From NCBI GenBank assembly GCA_035528395.1, contig DATKYR010000053.1, forward strand, positions 1 to 64,000: DNA of 64,000 bases, read 5' to 3'. The position numbers and the translations under genes were made by a program. Below, piece by piece: positions 8,277-16,351 of the stretch; within the stretch, counting starts at the first letter, position 1, and the number at the start of each line of letters is the position of its first letter. Source of the stretch: NIOZ-UU13 sp035528395 (GTDB lineage Bacteria > Planctomycetota > Phycisphaerae > Sedimentisphaerales > Anaerobacaceae). The notes under the pieces were generated by a model that did no database searches, was not told the DNA's origin, and saw only the letters and a program-made list of their open reading frames with translations.

Positions 8277-10697
8277 TTATGTTAATGCAGGTGCCTCGAC
8301 TGTTTTGCCAACGGCCGAAACATTTTCACCTGTGTTGAGCAATGTCCGAAAGATGTCGAATACTGTTACTAGGCCCTGTACTTTACCCTGTTCGTCCACC
8401 ACGGGTAAGCCGCGCCCGCCAAACCGGCAAACGTTTTCTATTATTGTCACCAGCGGTGTTTCCGGCCTGACCGTGCGAACGGGCCTGCTCATTATCCATT
8501 TGAGTTTGATTTGAAGAGTTGCATCATCCAGAGGCCCATACCATTTCGCAAATATCGGTCGCAGATAGATACTGGTTGCTCCTGTTATATCAGATTTCGA
8601 TACTATACCTTCCAGTATCCCATCCTTGCCTATCATTATATATCCACTGTCGTGTTGCTGCATTTTTGTCATAGCCTGCTGTACGCTCTCCTCCGAGGTT
8701 GCCCAGACCAGCTCTTTTTGCATAATATCTGTTGCGCATATTTCTGATGAAACATTGATATGTCCCATTGTGGCCTTACCGGATTCGCCCGGAAGGATAG
8801 CTGGCGACTGAGCCATTTTTTGGATAGTTTCCGAAACCTTACCCTTCGTAGGCTCTTGGCTCTGATCAGGCGCTGATGTTTTTTCTTCGGTCTGAGGTTT
8901 GGCTTCGGCTTCGCCCTCAGTTTTTACTTCAGCCTTGGTTTCAGCTTTTTCTTCGGATTCCTGCTTGGCTTCTGTCTTGGGTTTATCTTTATCCGCTGTC
9001 GCTTCGGTCTTTACCTCAGTCTCTGGCTTAGCTTTAGTTTCGGCTTTAGGCTTCTCTTCCGTTTCATCCTTGGCTTTTTCTTCGGTTTCAGCTTTTGCCT
9101 TTTCTTCTACGGCCTCGGGTTTTTCTGTAGTTTCAGCCTTGGTTTCAGCTTTTTCTTCGGATTCCTGCTTGGCTTCTGCTTTGGGTTTATCTTTATCCGC
9201 TGTCGTCTCAGTCTTGGTCTCAGCTTCAGTTTTCGGCTCCTTTGAAGTCTCGGGCTTGGCTTCGGTCTTTTCTTCTACTGCCTCGGCTTTGGCTTTTTCT
9301 TCAGCCTCGGCTTTAGCTTTTTCTTCAGCTTCAGCTTTGGCTTTTTCTTCAGCTTCAGCTTTTGCCTTTTCTTCTGCCTCAGCTTTTGCCTTTTCTTCTG
9401 CTTCGGCCTTGGCCTTTTTTTCTGCCTCGACCTTGGCTTTTTCCTCAGCTTCAGCTTTTACCTTTTCTTCTGCCTCGACCTTGGCTTTTTCCTCAGCTTC
9501 GGCCTTGGCCTTTTCTTCGGCCTCGGCTTTGGCTTTTTCTTCAGCTTCAGCCTTGGCTTTTTCTTCGGCTTCAGCTTTAGCATTTTTCTCAGCTTCGGCC
9601 TTGGCTTTTTCTTCAGCTTCGGCTTTGGCTTTTTCTTCAGCCTCAGCTTTGGCTTTTTCCTCAGCTTCAGCTTTGGCTTTTTCTTCTGCCTCGGCCTTGG
9701 CTTTTTCTTCAGCTTCGGCCTTGGCTTTTTCCTCAGCTTCGGCCTTGGCCTTTTCTTCAGCTTTGGGTTTATCTTTATCCGCTGTCGCTTCGGTCTTTAC
9801 CTCAGTCTCTGGCTTAGCTTCAGTTTCAGTTTTAGGCTTTTCTTCCGTTTCATCCTTGGCTTTTTCTTCGGCTTCAGGTTTAACTTTGGTAAAGATCGTC
9901 TTTGGGAAAATGACACCGCAGTCGAAGGCCGGAAAAGAACTAATTGTTATTTTATAAGAAGCAAATACAAATTCTTCATCACTGACCAGGTCTATTTTTT
10001 CTTTTGGATTGTCCCATGGATCACCGATAAAGGTATTGGTTTGCAGGAGGTGGCCGTGGCCTTCCAATCCCTTACGAAATATCCGGTCCCATGACCCTAT
10101 CAGCAGATTGCAGGCTTCTACAACCGTATCGCCAACCTCCTCGGCTTCTTTGAGTGAGCCGCTTTTTATATTCTTCAAAGTCTTTTCCGGCCCAACACAT
10201 TTCTCTAATAAAGAGGTCATTTGTGCCGGCATAGCTATGGCACCAGCAAGAGTAAATAATCCCTCCCGGCTTAAGATTATTTGGAATGTCCCATCTAATG
10301 CGCCATCGGCCTTTACGCAGGTAACGGCTGCGAGGTTCTTAAAATGTTCTTTAAGAGCCTCGATTGTGACAATGGTAGCTTCCTGATGTTGGCTCTTCAT
10401 TCCAATGCTAAACATAGCGGAAATGTCATTGCAGAAAGCCTTGAATGCTTCTGTTGATAATTCTACGATTTGAGATTCGTCGGCTGTGCAGGACCCTTTG
10501 GAGTCGGTTTTTTCTTCTGCAGCTTTCTGGTCCTGAGTTTCTCCCGCGTCTTGTTCGGAGGCAGCTTCATTAGCGGGTGCTTCTGTAGCGGCAGGCTCTT
10601 TTGACTCGGGTTTTTCGCTGCCACTTTCCTGGACTGTCCCGGATTCCACAGATTCGGGCTTGTTATCAGTAGCTTCTTCTGTTTGGGTTGTTGCCAT
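8277..10697 (-). CDS. CheC/CheX-like domain - Ala/Glu/Lys repeat - CBS-pair protein
   Basis: An 806-residue three-part protein. Residues 1-70 are a Glu/Ser/Ala-rich acidic lead. Residues about 75-270 resemble the CheC/CheX/FliY fold, with a D-x3-E-x2-N signature in GDTVVEACNLLIG, the motif that in CheC-type phosphatases dephosphorylates CheY-P. The middle (about 275-620) is low complexity, dominated by about 20 tandem copies of an AEEKAKAE-like octapeptide, predicted to be a long charged helix, with two copies of a second module (TADKDKPK...KQESEEKAETKAE) flanking it. The last 170 residues are two CBS motifs (DIMQKELVWATSEESV and IMSRPVRTVRPETP), often nucleotide sensors. No signal peptide or membrane segment. 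Flanked by cheB and cheY remnants. Function unknown; a signalling role is inference. Confidence 0.72.
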   Translation of the reverse strand: MATTQTEEATDNKPESVESGTVQESGSEKPESKEPAATEAPANEAASEQDAGETQDQKAAEEKTDSKGSCTADESQIVELSTEAFKAFCNDISAMFSIGMKSQHQEATIVTIEALKEHFKNLAAVTCVKADGALDGTFQIILSREGLFTLAGAIAMPAQMTSLLEKCVGPEKTLKNIKSGSLKEAEEVGDTVVEACNLLIGSWDRIFRKGLEGHGHLLQTNTFIGDPWDNPKEKIDLVSDEEFVFASYKITISSFPAFDCGVIFPKTIFTKVKPEAEEKAKDETEEKPKTETEAKPETEVKTEATADKDKPKAEEKAKAEAEEKAKAEAEEKAKAEAEEKAKAEAEEKAKAEAEEKAKAEAEEKAKAEAEKNAKAEAEEKAKAEAEEKAKAEAEEKAKAEAEEKAKVEAEEKVKAEAEEKAKVEAEKKAKAEAEEKAKAEAEEKAKAEAEEKAKAEAEEKAKAEAEEKAKAEAVEEKTEAKPETSKEPKTEAETKTETTADKDKPKAEAKQESEEKAETKAETTEKPEAVEEKAKAETEEKAKDETEEKPKAETKAKPETEVKTEATADKDKPKTEAKQESEEKAETKAEVKTEGEAEAKPQTEEKTSAPDQSQEPTKGKVSETIQKMAQSPAILPGESGKATMGHINVSSEICATDIMQKELVWATSEESVQQAMTKMQQHDSGYIMIGKDGILEGIVSKSDITGATSIYLRPIFAKWYGPLDDATLQIKLKWIMSRPVRTVRPETPLVTIIENVCRFGGRGLPVVDEQGKVQGLVTVFDIFRTLLNTGENVSAVGKTVEAPALT
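9287..9763 (-). repeat. 24-bp tandem repeat coding for AEEKAKAE units
   Basis: About 20 imperfect 24-bp units lie inside the CheC/CBS gene. Third-position variation (gcc/gct/gca, gag/gaa) between units shows the peptide is conserved more than the DNA. A few units carry variants (AKVEA, EKNAK, EKKAK). Copy number may vary between strains and assemblies. Confidence 0.9.
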
Positions 10698-10714
10698 TTA
10701 TTAAGCCTGATTAT

Positions 10715-10819
10715 TTAATAATTGAAAATACTATTCCGTACTTTCCCTGTACAGCATCGACAACTCTGCAATATACTCATCGTGGCCGAATCATCTACAA
10801 TCATTAAGGATTTTGACAT
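10715..10819 (-). pseudogene. CheY-like response regulator, N-terminal stub
   Basis: From the ATG at 10817-10819 the frame reads MSKSLMIVDDSATM, the classic first beta strand and acidic pocket (DD) of a CheY receiver domain. After that the similarity stops abruptly and the frame ends 20 codons later at TAA. A full CheY needs about 120 residues, so nearly all of the domain, including the phosphorylated Asp and the Lys, is gone. It lies just upstream of the CheC/CBS gene on the same strand. A short leader peptide is the alternative, but the receiver-like start makes a deletion remnant more likely. Confidence 0.6.
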
Positions 10820-11288
10820 AATGTTTTCTGCTCTTTTATGTCTTTGTTGTTCAGCAAACAAATACACCAGGATTAATATTGCTATATCTATGTTTTTTCG
10901 ATAGATTCCTCTGGGCACTTTAGTTAAAAGCAGGAATTTATTAAGCCTTGCGTTGCTCAATAGAAGCCATCAGCGACCTTGCCAAACCTGTTTTAGTGTT
11001 GTTTGGGGCGGCATATTTACTTAATTTTCGGCTTTTTACCCTAAAAAAGTACTTAGGTTCGCTTTTTACAGTTCGATAATAGTGATTGAATATCGTGTTT
11101 TTTTGGGGTTTTAGTTCAGAGATTATTTAAAATTGAGTCAAAACGACGACGGAACAGCCGAAAATGTCCAGCCAGATATTGGCATAAGAAATTATATCAG
11201 CCGGTTTGGAAATCATCTTAATAAATGAGAAGATTTAGTCCCCGGTTTTATGATTATCGCATAAATACCGTCTTGGCAGCGTCAATGA
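10820..11288. other. Intergenic region without a recognisable gene
   Basis: About 470 bp between the cheY stub and the terminator of the large secreted protein gene. I see only short open frames without ribosome-binding sites or family similarity, and no tRNA-like or repeat structure. It presumably holds the promoter of the CheC/CBS gene, but I cannot point to clear -35/-10 boxes. Confidence 0.5.
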
Positions 11289-11292
11289 AAAA

Positions 11293-11319
11293 GGGCCTAT
11301 ACCGAATCGGTATAGGCCC
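11293..11319 (-). terminator. Rho-independent terminator after the CBM/PA14 gene
   Basis: A perfect 12-bp inverted repeat (11293-11304 with 11308-11319, loop of 3) with a GC-rich base. On the minus strand it is followed directly by TTTTT (complement of 11288-11292). It lies about 70 bp beyond the stop codon of the minus-strand gene ending at 11392. Confidence 0.88.
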
Positions 11320-11391
11320 GGAATAAATACAACAGCTAATTTCATTCCCACTAAAATGGGAATTTAATCAGATTCACATCAATTTCTCAAA

Positions 11392-14334
11392 TCAGGGCGC
11401 GACATAGTCACCTTCATAAAATCTTACGCCATCTATCCAGAAATCACCGGCTGTAAAAGCTATGTGGAATGTGATGGAAGCCGGATTGACATCCTCAGTT
11501 AAAACAGGAGTTGTTACGTTAAATTCCGTCCATTCTTCAGTCATAGTGAAGACTTGGTCACCAAAACCCGTCCATGGATCTGCTGCCAGTTCCGGCTTGA
11601 AATTGATATCCATCGTACCTTGGCTGGTCCTTAGAAAAGCAGAAAGAGTGTATTTCTTGCCTGCTTCAAAAACATGTCCTGCGTTCTGCAGACCGGCATC
11701 CCAGAAATTCGCACCTGCTGAGTTAACCGTAACATGCAGACAAGAGCTACCCTCAATTGGAGATTCCTGGACCACTTCCATGGTAACGTCACCATATGTG
11801 CTCCACGGCTCAACAACACCGTCCTCGAAGCCGCCGTTGGCCAGTATATTACCGAGTGCGTCTGGATCGGGTGCTGGTTCTGCGGACGGTGCATACAGAC
11901 GAATATCGTCAAAGTACATCATACCTGCACCACCGGCAGTCGGATTGTTCCTGTTGCCAAAACCAATGGTAATAGAGTTGACATTGGCCAGGTTAATGCC
12001 CTGATCTGCAAAGCGCGTCAGGGGGATATTCCATTGAGTCCAGGAGCCTATCTGTGCCGCATTAGTGTTAGGATTAGTAACTACAGCGCTGTTGTTGAGA
12101 ACAACATACATCGGCTCGGCAGCGTTGGCCGAATCACCTATATGCCAAATTGTCAGTGTATCAACATCCTTCTGGGTCCAGTTACGCAGGTCAGTTAATG
12201 TCAAAGTCGCCTCGGATTTCCCAACACCGTTGTCGTATGAGAATGGCATCGACTGAGAACCGCCGTGAACAATAGTCTGCTCGGCAAAAGGAGCATTGGC
12301 ATGACCAACAATAGAACCGTTTATTGCCGGGTTGTCGAATCCATCCACCCACCCCAGATATATCCTGTTGCTCCCGGGTTCACCTTCATTAATATCATTG
12401 TAGCTCTCCATATCGTCCACGATAAGGAAATTGGCTGTCGTAAAGCTCCAGACGCCGCCTACCCACGGACTCTCCGGATTGTTGTTGTTGATTTCATCAA
12501 CACGCCAGTAGTAGGTAGCATCCCACTCAAGCACGCCGGGGTTATAGCTCTCAGAACCAAGAGCCCTCGAACCTTTATACTCGGGCGAGCTTGTATCGGC
12601 GTTGCGTACAGCCTCTTCATCCGTGCCGAAATAGACATCGTGCGATTCGGCAAAGTCTCCGGGGCCCCAGGTAAGAATGGTTGTTTGTTTTACATCAACC
12701 GAGCCGGTCCTCGGATTTGCACTGCTGGCCTTTACCGGTAGCGATAGTGCCGCCTGCGGAATTAATTGCTTTGGAGTGTGCGGACTCGACCAGCGAAGCT
12801 CTGCGACGGCACCGCCTCCGTTTTCGTAATATTCCATTACAACGCTGTAAAACTGTCCTGCTACAAGGTCTATCGTTCCTCTGTTCTCGGTTGCTGAACG
12901 GTCCACCCAATTGTCAACAAGCTGCAGACCCTCGACCCACAGACGCACACCGTCGTCGGTTCTGGCATAGAACGTGTAGGTTTCTGTGAAAGCCGCCTCT
13001 ACCTGACCGCTCCATCTGACCGAGAAGTTATCATCACCGACCGACGGGTCCGGCCCGCCCGGGTCACCCCAGTTAAAGTCGATTTGAGGATCAACGCGGT
13101 TCAGAACAAGGTTCTCGAAATTCATACCATTAAAGTAATCTGCCCGTACGCCACCGCCGGTCTTTGTCATTGTAAAAGTCCAGACGTTGCCTTTATGTGT
13201 TTCGAAGCCGTCGAACTCATCGATGCGCCAATAGTAGGTCTTCTCTAATTCGAGGGTTCCGGGGGTGAAGTCCATATTACCTACGGGGCCTTTTGCGGTG
13301 CCGCCAGTACCGGCATCGACATCGGCAAAATTGTCCCCGAAGTACACTTGGTGTAATTTTGCTTCGAAACCGGGATCCCACGTAAGTACTACATCCGGAT
13401 CTACGAATTTGGCTCCGTCAGCCGGTTCGGGATTATAGGCACTCTTGGGCGGCACCAGAAAGCTCCAGACATCGCCTCTCCACGGACTGTTTGGATCATT
13501 TTCATTGATTTCGTCAACCCGCCAGTAGTATGTCGTTCCATTTGTAAGGCCGTCCGGAAAAGCAAAGCCGGGGAAGCCAATTATATAAAAATCCGCGGCC
13601 TGGTTGCCCTGGAAAGCACTCTCGGCGCTGTTGTTTACATCGTCTAAATTGTCGCCAAAGTAAACATCATGCGTTACTGCTGAGATTCCCGGGTCCCACG
13701 AGAGGCTGGCCCATGTGTCCGCATGCAAGGCACCATCTTCCGGGTCGGGATTAGTGGCCTTAAAACTTTTGAAAACAGGTGGGACATAGTCGCCTTCGTA
13801 CCACCTTACACTATCTACCCAGAAATCACCGGCTGCATACTGTATGTGGAATGTGATGGTCGCAGGATTGACGTTCTCAGTAAAAACAGGAGTTGTTATG
13901 CTGAATTCTGTCCATTCTTCAGTCATGGTGAAGGCCTGATCACCATATCCCGTCCATGGATCTTCTCCCAATTCCGGCTTGAAATTAATCTGCAGGTCAC
14001 CTTCCTTGCTCTTGAGAAAGGCAGAAAGAGTGTATTTCTTACCCGCTTCAAAAGTATGGCCTGCGTTCTGAAGACCGGCATCCCAGAAGTTTGCACCTGC
14101 TTCGGGAACCACGATATGCAGAGCATAATCTCCCTCAATCGGTTTCTCCGAAACTGCTGCGCCATCCAATTTTTCTACCACTTCTGTGGTAACGGGACCA
14201 TATGTGCTCCAGGGAGCCATGACACCGTCCTCAAAGCCACCGTTAACCAGAATATTTTCCTGTGCTTGGCTTGGATTGGGCCCCATAAATCCTATCAACA
14301 AAACTGCTGTCAACCAGATTATTCGAGTTCTCAT
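11392..14334 (-). CDS. Large secreted multidomain protein: CBM4/9-like, Fn3-like repeats, PA14, CBM4/9-like
   Basis: Secreted protein of about 980 residues from the ATG at 14332-14334, preceded by AGGAGA; an in-frame start 37 codons upstream is possible but lacks the signal peptide context. MRTRIIWLTAVLLIGF...SQAQ is a signal peptide. Order: a CBM4/9-like (CenC) domain opening NILVNGGFEDG; three Fn3-like units marked by HDVYFGD and YWRVDE; a PA14 domain (GVRADYFNGMNFE through FYARTDDGVRLWVEG) between the second and third; a jelly-roll-like domain starting VDDMESYND with MYFDDIRLYAP; and a second CBM4/9-like domain nearly identical to the first. No catalytic domain is recognised, so binding or adhesion to polysaccharide is likely. 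Confidence 0.82.
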   Translation of the reverse strand: MRTRIIWLTAVLLIGFMGPNPSQAQENILVNGGFEDGVMAPWSTYGPVTTEVVEKLDGAAVSEKPIEGDYALHIVVPEAGANFWDAGLQNAGHTFEAGKKYTLSAFLKSKEGDLQINFKPELGEDPWTGYGDQAFTMTEEWTEFSITTPVFTENVNPATITFHIQYAAGDFWVDSVRWYEGDYVPPVFKSFKATNPDPEDGALHADTWASLSWDPGISAVTHDVYFGDNLDDVNNSAESAFQGNQAADFYIIGFPGFAFPDGLTNGTTYYWRVDEINENDPNSPWRGDVWSFLVPPKSAYNPEPADGAKFVDPDVVLTWDPGFEAKLHQVYFGDNFADVDAGTGGTAKGPVGNMDFTPGTLELEKTYYWRIDEFDGFETHKGNVWTFTMTKTGGGVRADYFNGMNFENLVLNRVDPQIDFNWGDPGGPDPSVGDDNFSVRWSGQVEAAFTETYTFYARTDDGVRLWVEGLQLVDNWVDRSATENRGTIDLVAGQFYSVVMEYYENGGGAVAELRWSSPHTPKQLIPQAALSLPVKASSANPRTGSVDVKQTTILTWGPGDFAESHDVYFGTDEEAVRNADTSSPEYKGSRALGSESYNPGVLEWDATYYWRVDEINNNNPESPWVGGVWSFTTANFLIVDDMESYNDINEGEPGSNRIYLGWVDGFDNPAINGSIVGHANAPFAEQTIVHGGSQSMPFSYDNGVGKSEATLTLTDLRNWTQKDVDTLTIWHIGDSANAAEPMYVVLNNSAVVTNPNTNAAQIGSWTQWNIPLTRFADQGINLANVNSITIGFGNRNNPTAGGAGMMYFDDIRLYAPSAEPAPDPDALGNILANGGFEDGVVEPWSTYGDVTMEVVQESPIEGSSCLHVTVNSAGANFWDAGLQNAGHVFEAGKKYTLSAFLRTSQGTMDINFKPELAADPWTGFGDQVFTMTEEWTEFNVTTPVLTEDVNPASITFHIAFTAGDFWIDGVRFYEGDYVAP

Positions 14335-14553
14335 AATACTTTCTCCTGTAAAATAGTTACGATAACAACGAATGTGCTTTGGCCACACGCCAAAATATTT
14401 GTTGCTCTCTAAATGTAAATTGTTGGTTGAAATGTGATCAATCAAATCTTAAAGACAAAGTTATTTTCAGAAATAACCTATGGACTTGCGTAATCACACC
14501 TCCTGTTTTCCAAAGAATAAACTTTTTTCAGCCCACATGGGGCGGTAATCCGC

Positions 14554-14577
14554 TTATATCCATATACATGGATATAA
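14554..14577. promoter_or_regulatory. Perfect 10-bp inverted repeat (possible operator)
   Basis: Arms 14554-14563 (TTATATCCAT) and 14568-14577 (ATGGATATAA) are perfect complements around a 4-base centre. It stands about 220 bp upstream of the start of the large secreted protein gene, in its likely promoter region. AT-rich arms and no T-run argue against a terminator, so a dimeric regulator site is possible. No regulator is identified. Confidence 0.45.
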
Positions 14578-14695
14578 ACTCTGCCAATTCTATTTATACC
14601 AAATTATCCAGGTTTTCGTCAAGTAAAAACTGTGCTTTTAGAGGAGTTTTGAATTACTATTTTTGAGATTTTTTACCACTTGAACAAAGTTAGAA

Positions 14696-14767
14696 TTTTT
14701 GGCCTGCCGCCCCGGCCTCGGACTTTTCGCTCGGCCTCATAACGAGACGGTTATCCGGATAGGCTCT
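14696..14767 (+). repeat. Partial copy (one end) of an AGAGCCTATCC-type MITE-like element
   Basis: About 72 bp that match 49276-49347 at roughly nine of ten positions, in the same orientation. It ends in the same terminal sequence (14749-14767). The opposite terminal repeat is absent here, so this looks like a solo right end or a decayed copy. Confidence 0.7.
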
Positions 14768-14897
14768 AAAAGTGATTTCAAATCGATTACAGTCATTTTC
14801 GCTTATAATCCAATGTTATTTAAGTCGTTACAACATTTCTCAAATCAAACAACCGGACAGTAGCGGAAAGGGATATATAAAAACATTCTGTTTATTT

Positions 14898-16280
14898 TTA
14901 CAATTCATCCCCATACATCCCATGTTCGCCATACCTCACCAGCTTTGCCCTTATAAGGTCATTTTTCTTCAACTTTTTCCGTGTTTTTTCCAGATACACC
15001 ATAAAATATCTCTCGCTTCGGCCGTAAATCTGCTCATCATCATTTTCCAGCAGGATTTCAGCGGTTTGGCCGATAAACTGTCGCTGGAATTTTTGGCTCA
15101 ACTCAATATTTAAGCGGTGTAATATTTTTGAACGTTCTTTTATGTCTTTTATACCCACTCTGCCCTGCATATTTGCTGCGGAAGTTCCTTTACGTGGCGA
15201 AAAGCTGAAAACATGCATTTTCGCAAAGCCCGCATCTTTAGCCAATTGAATAGTTTGCTCAAAATCAGCATCGGTTTCACCCGGAAAACCAACGATAATA
15301 TCGGTCGTTATAGCTGGCCTGTCGAGCCAAAGTTTGGCTGACTCAACTTTTTTTCTAAATGTATCAGAATTGTATTGTCTGCACATCTTTTTGAGGACCG
15401 CATCCGAACCGGACTGCAACGACAAGTGCAGATGTGGCATAATGTTAGTGTGTTTGCTGAAAGTATCGAGTAATTGCGGCGTTACGTCCGCAGGCTCCAG
15501 CGAGCTTAATCTTATCCTTGCAAGATGGGGTATTTTGGCCATTTTATCGAGTAAAATAGCCAGATTGTCATTTTGGCAGCTTGGCCATCTTTTTCTTCTA
15601 ACGCTCTCCTGGCCATAAGCACCGAGGAATACTCCTGTTACAACGATTTCCCTGTGTCCGGCTTGTACGAGTGATTTTGCCTCGTGAATAACGGCTTTGA
15701 CCGGTTTATTATGAACAAAAGGACGGGTTTTGGGTACAATACAATAGCTGCAGTATCCATCGCAGCCATCTTGGATTTTTAGAAAAGCTCTGGTTTGGCC
15801 CTTAAAGGAAGTTAATGGTGGAAGTTTCAAATGATTTGTCAATTCTTTTTTAAACTTGATTTTAAAGCCGTTTTCTGCTTTAATAATAGTATTAATGTTC
15901 GGACAGGATTGAGGGCTTCGGAAGCATGAAGCGGCAGCGTTGCCGCGGGCTATTTGGCTTAGAGTTTCAGCAAGATTTTTTCGATCCCCGATAAGATGAA
16001 CATTTTTGTTGATGTTGTTTAATTCGCTGATTTGTACAGTTGGCAGGCAGCCGCAGACAACTACGGCAGCGTCAGGACTTAGCTTTTGGGCTTTTCGAAT
16101 GTATTGTCGGCTCTTCGCTGAGGCGGTGTGAGTTACACAGCAGGTATTGATGACAACCAGATCGGGTTTTTTGGGTGGTTCGCACTTATGAAGTCCGAGT
16201 TGTTCCAGCAGTTCGTGAATCTGCTGTGTTTCGTATTGATTGACTTTGCAGCCAAGAGTATTTATGGAAAAAGTCTTCAT
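14898..16280 (-). CDS. mtaB: tRNA (N6-L-threonylcarbamoyladenosine-37-C2)-methylthiotransferase MtaB
   Basis: Radical-SAM enzyme that adds a methylthio group to t6A37 of tRNAs reading ANN codons. 460 residues. The N-terminal MTTase domain opens with TLGCKVNQYETQ, the MtaB form of the signature, with Cys11, one of Cys47/48 and Cys78 binding the auxiliary [4Fe-4S]. The radical-SAM motif is Cys173-x3-Cys177-x2-Cys180 (GCDGYCSYC). The C-terminal TRAM-like domain starts near FIGQTAEILLE. No clear ribosome-binding site precedes the ATG. It is divergent from pilM, with 71 bp shared between them. Confidence 0.93.
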   Translation of the reverse strand: MKTFSINTLGCKVNQYETQQIHELLEQLGLHKCEPPKKPDLVVINTCCVTHTASAKSRQYIRKAQKLSPDAAVVVCGCLPTVQISELNNINKNVHLIGDRKNLAETLSQIARGNAAASCFRSPQSCPNINTIIKAENGFKIKFKKELTNHLKLPPLTSFKGQTRAFLKIQDGCDGYCSYCIVPKTRPFVHNKPVKAVIHEAKSLVQAGHREIVVTGVFLGAYGQESVRRKRWPSCQNDNLAILLDKMAKIPHLARIRLSSLEPADVTPQLLDTFSKHTNIMPHLHLSLQSGSDAVLKKMCRQYNSDTFRKKVESAKLWLDRPAITTDIIVGFPGETDADFEQTIQLAKDAGFAKMHVFSFSPRKGTSAANMQGRVGIKDIKERSKILHRLNIELSQKFQRQFIGQTAEILLENDDEQIYGRSERYFMVYLEKTRKKLKKNDLIRAKLVRYGEHGMYGDEL

Positions 16281-16351
16281 ATTATGGTATAATCTATATT
16301 TGTTAGAACGGATTTACAAGGCTAATTGAAAAACCAAGCGGGAGGTTTGTT

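Noticed and set aside
8899..9957. Long plus-strand open frame (352 codons, SALAFSSA repeats)
   Set aside because: It is the exact antisense of the EAK repeat in the CheC/CBS gene. The repeat keeps several frames open, and there is no ribosome-binding site or family match.
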